In this document: in pieces, positions 10,687 through 21,156 of the stretch | Layout: each line of letters opens with the position of its first letter | Position numbering within the stretch: position 1 is the first letter of the stretch | DNA from: Azolla pinnata | Lineage: Eukaryota > Streptophyta > Polypodiopsida > Salviniales > Salviniaceae | Length of the DNA stretch: 64,000 nucleotides | Reading direction: 5' to 3' | Assembly: GCA_037176905.1 (NCBI GenBank) | Contig: JBBBWG010032641.1 | Span: forward strand, 41,650 to 105,649 | Translations under genes and position numbers: made by a program | Notes under the pieces: model-generated | Told to the model about the DNA's origin: nothing | What the model saw: only the letters and a program-made list of their open reading frames with translations | Databases searched by the model: none

Positions 10687-12702
10687 ATGTCCTCCCAGAG
10701 GATATTGCCCACGGTTTCCGGCAAGTCTTCGATCCTGGTAACGCTGTCTGGGTGTGCCAGCAGTTTAGCTTTGATGGAAGGGAAGCTGATTCATGATGCG
10801 ATCGTGAAGAATGCATACGAGAAGGACGCGGTCGTAAGCACATCAATGCTCAACATGTATGGAAAATGCGGCAGCCCAAACGAGGCGAGGAATGTATTTG
10901 ACAGGGTTCAAGCGAAGGATGTCATCTTGTGGAATGCCATGATCTCTGCTTATGCTCAAAGCGGCCTCGGGAACGAAGCCATAGCCATGTTTAGGCTATT
11001 GATCTGGCACGGAGAGACACCGAATGAAGCTACGTTCGTCGGCCTTCTCTCGGCATCTTCCTGCCGCGGCGTTTCTTCGCTGCAAGCCGTCACAGCGCAT
11101 GTTTGCATCATCGAATGCGGATTGGGTTCAGCCTCGATTCTCGGGAATGCTCTCGTTACCGCCTATGCTAGAAGCCGCGGTAGCTTGGATGTGGTCACGA
11201 AGGCGTTCGATGAGATGCGCGAGCGTAATGTGGTCTCTTGGAATGTTATCATATCGGCGTATGCCCAACACGGGCAGGGAATCGAGGCGCTGTTCCTCTT
11301 CATCCAAATGATGATGGAAGGCGTAATCCCGAATAAAGCCACATTCGTCGTTTATCTTTCTTCATGTACTGCGACGAGCAGCTCCTCGAGGGCAAGCTGC
11401 CTCAAGGAAGCGAAGATGGTTCACGCTCGGATTTTGAGCTCGGTTGGGGTGGACACAGTCTTGGGCAATTCTCTGGTTCATGTCTATGGAAGGTGCAAAT
11501 GCTCGGGAGCTGCGTGGGATGTGTTCGATGCGATGCAAGAACAGAGCGTCGTCGCTCGGACGACGCTGCTCGCGACTTACGCTCAAGATGGGCAAGGCCG
11601 CAGGGCGTTGCAGATGTTCGAGCAGATGCATCAGGAAGGGCTAATGCCTGATAAGGTGGCTCTCATCAGTGCGCTCGATGCATGCGATCAAGAGAACACC
11701 GCCGATGGCGATCGGATGCACGTGAAGGCGAGTCTGTGCAGTTTCTTGGCCGATGCCGTGGTAGCAACGACGATCGTAAAGATGTATGGAAGATGCAACG
11801 ACGTGGAGAAGGCAAAGGCAGTGTTCGAGGACATGGCGGAACGCGGCGAGATCGCATGGGCTACCATGCTAACTGCCCTCGCCCAAAATGGGCTAGACAA
11901 GGATGCGCTGATGCACTACAGGAATATGCAGCACGAAGGACTGGTGGCGGACAGCTTCGTGCTCGGAAGTCTTCTCGACGCTTGCGCGAGCCAAGCTTCT
12001 CTCGCAGACGGGATCCGGCTTCACTCGTCGAATATCGTCGAGAGCGTATACGAATCGGATGTGATCGTGGGAACTGCGCTTTTGAACCTGTACGGGAGAT
12101 GCGGTTGCCTGTCGTATGCGCATCGGAGCTTCGATGCACTCGGGCGCAGGGATCTGGTGGCGTGGAACGCGTTGATCGCTTCGTATGCTCAACATGGGCA
12201 TGCGATCGAAGCGCTGGAGCTGCTAATTCAGATGCAAAAGAGCTGCATCGCTCCGAACTCGGTCACATTCGTCAGCGCTCTGTCGGCATGCAGTCACGCG
12301 GGGCTTGTTTCCGAAGGCTTCTCGTGCTTGTATTCCATGCATCGAAAGCACAGGATCGCGTACGCCGTGGAGCATTACGATTGCATCATCGATCTCCTCA
12401 GCCGAGCTGGCATGCTGAGCGAAGCCGAGGTCTTGGTTCGAAAGATGCCTCTTCGGCCCACGGCTGCCTCGCTGATGCCCTTGTTGAGTGCTTGCAGATG
12501 CCAATCAGATATCGACAGGGCAAGCCGTGTCGCTGGTTCGATTTTCTCGAAGTTTCCTGAGAACGCTGGCTCGTATGTCGTGCTTGCAAACATCTATTCC
12601 ACGGGCGATGATGACAGAAGCCTGGAGTCAGCCGACATCGCAGATGGGGAAAACGCTGTAGTAAGCTTGCTTCCTTGGGAGGGAAACGAATCACTGATCT
12701 GA
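10687..12702 (+). CDS. PLS-class pentatricopeptide repeat protein, E-type, C-terminally truncated
   Basis: An intronless 671-residue frame. Tandem PPR motifs run from about residue 25 to 590, with signatures such as NMYGKCGSPNEARNVFD, DVILWNAMISAYAQSG, MYGRCNDVEKAKAVFEDM and LVAWNALIASYAQHG; the alternation of motif lengths is that of the plant-specific PLS class. Residues 596-643 form the E1 motif (LMPLLSACRC ... SYVVLANIYS). The next expected blocks (second E motif, E+ or DYW deaminase domain) are absent: after GDDD the last 28 residues look unrelated, and the final codons and stop are made by the first unit of a 22-bp repeat. Such proteins bind organelle RNA for editing or processing; a truncated E-type member would need a partner with a DYW domain. 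No clear transit peptide is visible, so the true start could be upstream. The gene is G+C-richer than its surroundings, as is common for intronless PPR genes that spread by retroposition. Confidence 0.9.
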   Translation: MSSQRILPTVSGKSSILVTLSGCASSLALMEGKLIHDAIVKNAYEKDAVVSTSMLNMYGKCGSPNEARNVFDRVQAKDVILWNAMISAYAQSGLGNEAIAMFRLLIWHGETPNEATFVGLLSASSCRGVSSLQAVTAHVCIIECGLGSASILGNALVTAYARSRGSLDVVTKAFDEMRERNVVSWNVIISAYAQHGQGIEALFLFIQMMMEGVIPNKATFVVYLSSCTATSSSSRASCLKEAKMVHARILSSVGVDTVLGNSLVHVYGRCKCSGAAWDVFDAMQEQSVVARTTLLATYAQDGQGRRALQMFEQMHQEGLMPDKVALISALDACDQENTADGDRMHVKASLCSFLADAVVATTIVKMYGRCNDVEKAKAVFEDMAERGEIAWATMLTALAQNGLDKDALMHYRNMQHEGLVADSFVLGSLLDACASQASLADGIRLHSSNIVESVYESDVIVGTALLNLYGRCGCLSYAHRSFDALGRRDLVAWNALIASYAQHGHAIEALELLIQMQKSCIAPNSVTFVSALSACSHAGLVSEGFSCLYSMHRKHRIAYAVEHYDCIIDLLSRAGMLSEAEVLVRKMPLRPTAASLMPLLSACRCQSDIDRASRVAGSIFSKFPENAGSYVVLANIYSTGDDDRSLESADIADGENAVVSLLPWEGNESLI

Positions 12703-12812
12703 TTTATACGAATCACTAATCTGGTTTATACGAATCACTAATCTGATTTATACGAATCACTAATCTGGTTTATACGAATCGCTAATCTGGTTTATACGAA
12801 TCACTAATCTGA
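12687..12812 (+). repeat. 22-bp minisatellite at the PPR stop codon
   Basis: Between five and six copies of a 22-base unit, GATTTATACGAATCACTAAT plus CT, alternating GATTTATACG and GGTTTATACG. The first, slightly diverged unit overlaps the last codons and TGA stop of the PPR frame. Confidence 0.9.
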
Positions 12813-12875
12813 TATACATACCGACGTATGGATTGGAGGGAGTACAAGATCAATCCTGTGCTATCAAACCATGTT

Positions 12876-13217
12876 CTAGCGCTGGAAATGTAAAGAGGCC
12901 ATTGATTGATGGAACAGAGAAATAATGCTCATTTCAATGTTGGCAGCTTCAAAATTTTCGCACAACTCGGGAAAGGTCCTCCAAATGTGGAATGTGGTTT
13001 CCGGGAAATTTTCTCTATAGATTTGCCTTGTACTTTCTGCACGGCGAACGATTGCCTGCATGATAGCCAGTGAACCCCATTTGCTGTTGAAAGTAGGAGC
13101 ATCGATTCCCCCTTCCAAATTGGAGACTATTTGAGTATATGCCTCTTTGAAAATCGGTGACGATGAGAGATTAATCAGAAGGAATCTTAGTTTTCCAGGA
13201 TGATTGATACCCTTCAA
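12876..13217 (-). CDS. Possible coding exon or gene remnant, unknown
   Basis: A 113-residue frame, open on the minus strand, with codon choice and amino-acid mix that look more protein-like than nearby chance frames (contains FKEAYTQIVSNLEGG and SKWGSLAIMQAIVRRAEST). I do not recognise the family; SKWGSL recalls the TRWGS block of hAT transposases only faintly. It lies between the tail-to-tail PPR and DRC7 genes, so it could also be antisense to PPR 3' sequence or part of the DRC7 3' region. Confidence 0.3.
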   Translation of the reverse strand: MKGINHPGKLRFLLINLSSSPIFKEAYTQIVSNLEGGIDAPTFNSKWGSLAIMQAIVRRAESTRQIYRENFPETTFHIWRTFPELCENFEAANIEMSIISLFHQSMASLHFQR

Positions 13218-13833
13218 GACCTACCTGATCAAGCTAAGAAATTTACAGGATTGGCTGGGCGAGGATCGTGAATGAACCTTCCGTAACAGAGCAAATTGGC
13301 AACAGGGATTCAAATCTCAACAGTCTTCAAATGTATAGATGATATGCAACCACCTGATGGCCTAACAAAATTGTAGTATTCATTCATGCTGTGTATACGT
13401 GATTCCAACTTTTTCAATCCGAGTTTGCCAAGGTTTATACAGTAATAAATGGTAATCGGATCAGAGTTAATTAACAGATGACATGCAAACAAAAAGACCG
13501 TATACTGATACATATTTAGCATATTGCTTTTCTTTGCAGATTTGACTTACAAAAGCAACTAAGCCGTCTGATCTTCTGGTTGTCGATTTGTAATGTTATG
13601 ACTTGACTGAAAATTGCGACAGATGAGCTATTTATTGAATGAATTATACTGCCGATCCTTGACCCATGAAAACGTAAATCTTGATTTTCCCTGGTAAAAG
13701 TTTGTTTTACACAGCTCGAAGTCATCAGGAAAAATTTGTACATTAAGAACGGATTCGTTTCAGTTGTGTAGAAGATAAGAGTGATAGACAACTAATGCCT
13801 AACCCAAAAACTAGACCATACATGTGACATCTC
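13218..13833 (-). other. 3' flank of the DRC7 gene
   Basis: AT-rich sequence following the minus-strand stop at 13834-13836. Probably 3' untranslated region. No gene recognised. Confidence 0.45.
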
Positions 13834-16800
13834 TCAACTTGTTCGGTACAATCCCGCGATCCGAGGATCATTTTGTAACTTGTTCTCAAGCTCAACATAT
13901 CTGCAAACATTGGAAGGAAATGTATCAGATATTCATCCTGAAAGGGGAAAGGTGTCAGATAACATGCTTAAATTGTACGTGATAGAAGCTCGAGAAGCTT
14001 CAGATAGCTACTTTGTTATCAAGACCAAAAGTGCAAAGAGGAACAGATAGTTACTTCTTCATTGCTTCCTCCTCATGTAGCTTCGCCCGGAGCTCGAGAA
14101 TTCGGATTCTGAAGAGTGCATTTTCGCAGTCTTGATTGTAAGTTTCTTCATCTTCCACTGTCATTTGCTCCCTGTCTCTCTCAAAGTTGGTTCTCCTCTT
14201 GGCTAGAGCAGAGGTCTCTTCATCGTAGCGAGACTGGTGACAATTGATGAAGAAACTTGGTAAACCTCAAGCAGTTTTGCACAAATAGAAAAACCATATC
14301 ATAAAAGAAGTTCATGGAATCAATTTTGAAATACCTGAATGATGGTTGCACGGTTAATCAAGCGTTCCTTCAGGGCCCCCAAGCATTTGTCTCTAACATC
14401 CAACATCTGCTCTCTTGTGAGCTTTTGTCTTGGTCTCACACCAGATGGTAGGAAAGCTGATAAGTAATCAGTTTCAAGCTGTAGAACAGGAAGAAAGCTG
14501 AGTCATGTTCCAGTGTAAAAGCTGCAACGAAATACTGTTAAGTTGAGACGTTTCCTCATGGCATATTACAAAGCTCGTGAACTACCAGTACACACTGTAT
14601 AGTAGCTCATTATTTTGGTGCAAATTCAGACACAAAACAGATGATCTAATACTGTTACATGGAAATGAATGCATGGTAAGTACCTTAATTGTATCTTCTC
14701 CTTCTTGGAAGAGATCATCTTGCTTGACGCATGCTACGTCTATGTAAGGGGTTACAAGAACAACATTTTGCTCCTCTTTCAATCTTTGTTGTAAAATTTC
14801 TTCGGTCTCACGTTCGATGTCCCGAATAGATTTGATTGCTTCCCGTTCAGCTGATAAGAGGGTGTTATACTCATCCAATTTATCGAAGTTTGTCATCGCT
14901 GGACTAAATGGATCGACCTGAAAATGAAAATCAACAAGTTTTTAGGTAAAGGAAATATATACACAAATATAAACAGTCTCAGAGCCAACCACATCATTTA
15001 TGCACAATTAATTGATAAGGAAATCTGGCACTGCTCATACTAAAGCTACCAATCAGTATTTATGTTATTGATTACAGAACATATAGCTGTCCACTCAATG
15101 GCTAACTACTGTGGAATTCCAACTGGGTCAGAAGTTGAGCACAATAAAAGAGGTGCAATTAAACAAAAGTCACAGAAGAACAGCCTTGCAAAGTAAAAGT
15201 ATGATGGAAATCATCTAGTAATCGGTTAATCTGATGGTCGTGTACTCAGATAGATAATTTACAAGGAAAATATTCGGTCATCGATTAAGGCCCAGTAAAA
15301 TCTTGATAAGACAATCTGATAAAAAGGCTACCTTCACTGCCCATTTATGATAAAAAGGGACTGATGGGAATTTGAATTTAATCTCCCCTTTTATGTCATC
15401 TAAAAATATATAGTAGCCCATTTGGTATAGATGTGATGCATTCATATTTTGATGCTCAACGCAGTAATTGCTACGAAGCATGTGAATTCGATGCAAGAAG
15501 TAATCTCTACCACACCTGCATGACAAGCAATGATCCATCCTTTTTGTACATTCGAGAATTCTGGGTTATGTGTCTTCCTGTGTGATGATAATCAACCCTT
15601 ATCTGATCAGAGCTTATCTTGAAAACGTATTTCGCCACATTGTCTTTTGGATGTGAATCATTTCTTTGCTCATACCTATTTCAAGAAGTATCCAATGAGA
15701 AGGTATCCTTCATTCTGTCAAACAAGCAGGAAATTCTCTAGTTTTAACAAGACCTACTTTAAGCTGATCTTGATGATAGGCAGAAGCTTTTCAGCTATAA
15801 TTCTTCTCTTAGGAACCGGTAGGATCTTTTTGTCTTCCTGCTTATCTGATGAAGCAGTCGACGGTTTGTTCCTGTTGCTGGGGCTGAGCACCAGAATGGT
15901 AATATTAAGAATAAAAAATTTACATAAAATGTAAAAAATACCGATATCTTTGGCAATCTTATTAATGTATGAGTACTCGACGATCTTGACCTTGTGTTTC
16001 CAATATCCCCTAACCCCCTCTTCTTTTCAGAAAGGTCAGTTTGTATGAGAAGCCAATTTCTTGGAATCCGTGCTAAGGAACATCAACTATTTGATCCATT
16101 CCACTTTCAAATGAGACTGAAACCCTAAACAATGCTTGGAGACGATCTAGATTTAACAGAAAAAGGAATAAAGATGATGAAATTTCTCCTAAGCTCGAAA
16201 AGTGCCTATTTTTCTCACTGCAGTCATCTCAATCAAAACCCCCTACATCTCCCAAAGCATTCTACCACTCAGTCAGCATGTTTCAGCTTCTAGATAAGGT
16301 ATCGACCAAAGCATTCTACCACTCAGTCAGCATGTTTCAGCTTCTAGATAAGGTATCAACCAAAGCATTCTACAACTCAGTCAGCATGTTCCATCTTCTA
16401 GATTAGATTAAGAGAGCTCCATCATAGTCAGGTCCACAACTAAGGTACTATACAAAGCGAGAGTAATAATTTTGAAAGGCAAAGAATCAGAGAAATAGCA
16501 TTGGAAAAGGTAGTGATATACCTTCCTTGCCAGCGAGACATCACCCGTGAACGAGACCTGCTTCTCAGGCTTTCAACAGACATTCTTCCAGCCCTACTGC
16601 TTCCATCTAACCGGACACTTCCTGGCCTGGACACACTTCCTTTTGTAGAGCCATCACCACGGATACCAGAACCACTCTCTAATTGCCTCTCATTTAGGGT
16701 CTTTGGATTCTGTTCTTCCATGGTTGGTGGCCTTGGCTGTCCATAGCAAGCACATCGGTATACTAGACAATCTTCTTGGTTGAAGAACCTTTCCACTACC

Positions 16801-19800
16801 TTCTTTCCAATAACCTGCAAAAGCAGAAAACTGCAAATGAGAAACGTAATTCTGGAGTTGATTTTGCATTTGCTTCTTCAAGAAACGAAAGTATATAAAA
16901 GTATATCTTACTTCCTCCCGGCTGATGAGTCCATCATTTCTACGATTTACATAAAACAAGAATTTGCGGCTCTCCCCATCAATTATCTCTGTTTCTTTTA
17001 ATGCAAAACTCGCACCAGCATCAAAGAAATCATGGACCTGCTTCATTTCTGGTGTTACCAAAGTTTCTTGCCATATAAGTTGTAAGCTACTCATTAATTT
17101 GGAGAAACAGAATGCCAGGGGAAGAACAATTGTAGCTTTAATTTGTTCTCTTGATGGTGAAATCAGATTCAATTATCACTATGGCTCTGTTTTTACTAAC
17201 GTTTTAGGATTATGTTTGATTAACAATTTGAACCTTGTTTAATTTTGGGATGAAAATGCGTTTCCGAAGAGCATCCTTCCGACGTTGAAAAAAGTCATGG
17301 ATTTCTGATACATCAGTTCTCTCATCATCTTCATACAAAATTATACGTTCAATCAAGCCATCCCATCTCACAAAGTCTCCATAGAAAGAGTAAAGTTCAT
17401 ATGAACATCGGTGGTAGTATGTTCTTTTCACACCTTTTGGACACCTAGGTTAGAACAGTGCCAGAAATCCATGAAAAGCTTTCTGTGAAGTTCAAGGTAT
17501 TGGAAAACAAGACTGGAAATGAAAGGAAAAGTTAATGCAAGAAACTAATTGTCAAGTTAATAGCATAATAAGTTGAAACGTCACTCTTGGGTAACAAACA
17601 TAAAAGAACTCAAGGAAATTTTCAGCTTTTTAAGTTGTCATGTAGAACCAAGTCCCTATTTTTTAACTACCTCGACTGTATAATCAAATGATCATTGCAT
17701 GCACCTTGCATGCAATTTTCATTATTCTTGTGAGTGTTCACAGACTATGTCTTCTCTGAAGCAAGAGAAAACGAGTATCAACTGCTAGCAACTAAGAGAA
17801 AAAAATGAAGAACAATGTACTTAACCTCTCCAAATGTCCGGAAAGGTCTAATCAGTCTGACAGAGAGTCACACTATTTTAATCAATCACCACAATACAGA
17901 ATATGCCATTCCAGCTTAGCCTTTTAGACTACATGGTTTGAAATGTAACCAACAATCAGGTTCAGATCCTGGGGTTGAATTCAGATTGGTCTAAAATTAT
18001 CCATATGATGTGATCTACCAAGTCCATGACCCCTAAACCCTACATCCTGAAACTGTGGTGAATATTTGGCTTCTGAATCCAATTTCGCAAGAATATTGTT
18101 ATACATCAACGGCTGTGTCACTAGTAATATTTTTCACAAGTTCTTTACATGCATGTAACATTTAGGGCAGATCTCATGCCAAGGATTCATCTCCTTATCT
18201 GTTGCTTTACTTAAGTGTGCAACTCTGTCTACAGAATAATAGCTTTTGTTTCTACTGGGACCACGACTGACAGGGAAAGGTACTCAGGTTGCTTGTTAAG
18301 GACTACTTAAATTCACTGATAAATTAGAAAATTTGTGACCACTTCCATATTTATACCAGACTTGCCATGTTGATATTGTAACATGCAGGATAGCCTCTGA
18401 TGTAATAGAGAACTACTCTTAGCTTTGATTCTTGTACAATACGTTTCTACGATATATTAAACATGCCATTCAAATCGAACAAAAACTTGTTTATGTTGAA
18501 GAAAATATTTAAAGAACACTCACCTTGTTACATAAGCTTCAATAGGGATCATTAATGGAGGAACCCATGAAGGTGGAAGGAGCCAGTGATACGGTTTCAG
18601 AAACCCATTTTTTGTTACATCTCCATGGTTATCTATTCCGTCCTTGGAAACTAGGGTTCCTGCTTTGCCATTTGATTTTCCTCCTAGAGCTTCAATATTT
18701 GAACTAAGAACACCGCTTTCTGTCTGCATTCCTCCACTTAAGAAGAAATCCAAAACCCTTTCCCATTTTTTGGTATCTCCCAATTCCCAAGACATACTAT
18801 CTAAGCCCAATCTGCCCGGATTTGGTTGCATGTTGATGAAAATGTTGTGCTGATTCCAAATGTATTCAACAGCTTGATAAGGAGAACCATGTAGTCCATA
18901 ACAATGTCCAGTACTAGGCTCGACGAAAAAGCTTTCAGGTACATCTCTTTTATTTGACGTTACTAAAACCCAACAATGTAGGCGTTTCGTATCCAGGTCA
19001 TCTAGATGTGCCGTTTCAATGATGTTTATTCCTGGCGTTGTATCAACAACATTTTGTTCACGTTGGGCACAACTTGGATCTTCTATACCTTTTTGTCTTA
19101 TTCGCTCCTCATCAAGGATCTCATTACTGACTTTTTCATTGCAATATGTGAACAAGTTGTCTTCCTCTTCATTCTGACCCACTTGTACACCATGTTCATA
19201 TAACCCCCTGAAATCTTGAATGAAATTCCGTACAACTGTACTTCTATCTTCCTTATGCATGTTTAGAAACTGCTCATTAATTATGGGATCGGATGCTTGG
19301 ACATAATCAGTTTCAATATTCACCTGGATAATACGGAGAAAGACTCATCATATAAGGAAAGTATTGAACACGAAACACTACCATTTGTGTGACTGACATC
19401 CTAGGAAAATTAGATTATAAGAATATTAATTATTATACCATATACTAACCTTGTCTGTCTTCTGTGGAGGATGGAGATTCTCCATCTCATGACACGGCTC
19501 ATTCTTCTTAGCCTGAAGATATGGACAGGTGGTATGTTCCTGCCAATGAAAATTGAAAATGGGGTATTAACAATACCATTAAGAAGGATATATGCTACAA
19601 GAGGATAGAAAAACATATAGCGACAACAATCTTATGTAGGCAAAGAGATTCTATAAACAAATCAAAGGACATGAACAAAAATCTATGTCACATTTTCTCT
19701 TCAACATATCAGCTGTTGCGGAGCATATAAATATGAAAATTTTCAAGAAATTAATATTTCTTGGTCAGATTGTCAACCCCGTATAAAACTTCTCAGGAAG

Positions 19801-21156
19801 TTTTGCACGGTGCTAAAAGCTGATGGATAGAGAGTAGTTTGCCAGCTCTCAGTAGTTTACCATTGCAAGGGATTCTAAATGAATTCAGAAAACACGTAAA
19901 AAATAATAACAGGTAGAGATCTTGTTTATTTGTGCCTTTATAAAGCATAATGGCCTTGTATATTTGTGCCTTTACAAATCATATGTTACAAGTTACATAT
20001 TTCAGAATAATAGGACATAAAACCTGATTGTTTGTTGTGATATGGAGTGGGGCGTATCCAACGACACAAAATGCTTCATACCCTGCTCCTGAGAGAAATG
20101 AGGTCAAAACTACTGCGAAGTCAAAGCAATCTGCTTTCCTCCACTGCATCCAATAGAAAAAAAGAAATTTATTAATAGTGTCTAAATGTAATAGAACATA
20201 GACCAATTATATCATTCCAATGACTGAGAATGTAGAATATTACATAGATATTGTTGTGGAAACACATTCATGTATTGTAACAATAATGTTAGTTTAGCAT
20301 TGCATCCATTTACATTTATTCTGAAACACAGTTGCAATTAATGATACAATTTACCCTGCAGAATCTTACAAACGTCAGATCAAGACAAAACAATACATGC
20401 GAAATACATTGTCGATTAACGTTTTGTCATTCAAAATTCAAGCAAATAACAGAATGTCAAACTTTTTATAAGAAGCAGCCATTGATAGATCTTCTCTTAC
20501 ATTTAGAATTGACATCGGTGATGGCAGGTAAGACGGAAACATCACAGGGTTCTCCAAGGGCTCGTAAGTAATAAAGTTAGCCAAAAACGATGCACATGAT
20601 TCCCACTGGAAGAACTCGACGTAATCGGAATGTGAAGGTCGGATTGTAGTACAGATACACTTTTCAATGCCACATTCATTTAACGGAGCAAACATAAACG
20701 GTCTCCTTTCTGGAAATTTTTGCATAAACTGCAGACAATCCAACAGTTAAGCTTCATTGAAAATTTTTGCCTTTCCAGTATACGCGAAATTTTTTAAATC
20801 AAAATGCAATATATATGTATTGATTGACATGCATACTATAAATATTTTGAATTTCCATTTTTCTAAGAATTGAAATTCTTCAGTTCAAAGTTAGTGAATA
20901 CTCTTCTTTGATAATCCTTTATATACGCCAGAAGATGAGACTCTTTATCAGATGATATACGGAATGATTTAGGTAGTTGCAGCATCTGCAAAGCTGTCTT
21001 CAAGAAGTTACTTTGTAATCTTGAAATGAGCTATAACTCAATAGTATTCTTACAACAATATTACAATATATTAGGAAATCAGACCTGTGTTTGCCTTAAA
21101 AACAGAACTCTTGCAGTTTTGTTTTCCAGTGGTCTGTCAGATTTGATGTCGTCAAC
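13834..21156 (-). other. DRC7 gene, transglutaminase-like and DRC7 core (exons 18-31)
   Basis: Exons 21085-21156, 20902-20985, 20501-20728, 20024-20143, 19450-19539, 18524-19323, 17234-17444, 16912-17037, 16522-16814, 15332-15515, 14684-14917, 14335-14478, 14055-14233 and 13834-13900. The transglutaminase-like fold keeps the cysteine in KADCFDF (about residue 765) and the histidine in LHCWVLV (about 945); the acidic residue that follows is glutamate (FFVEPSTG), where I would expect aspartate as in the animal proteins. Exon 16522-16814 carries a Ser/Arg-rich insert (SLRSRSRSRVMSRW) after the CLVYRCACYG block. The end is a coiled coil (EREAIKSIRDIERETEEIL). Confidence 0.9.

Noticed and set aside
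11682-12560. 292-codon plus-strand frame inside the PPR gene
   Set aside because: Shifted frame of the PPR coding sequence, rich in Arg, without motifs.
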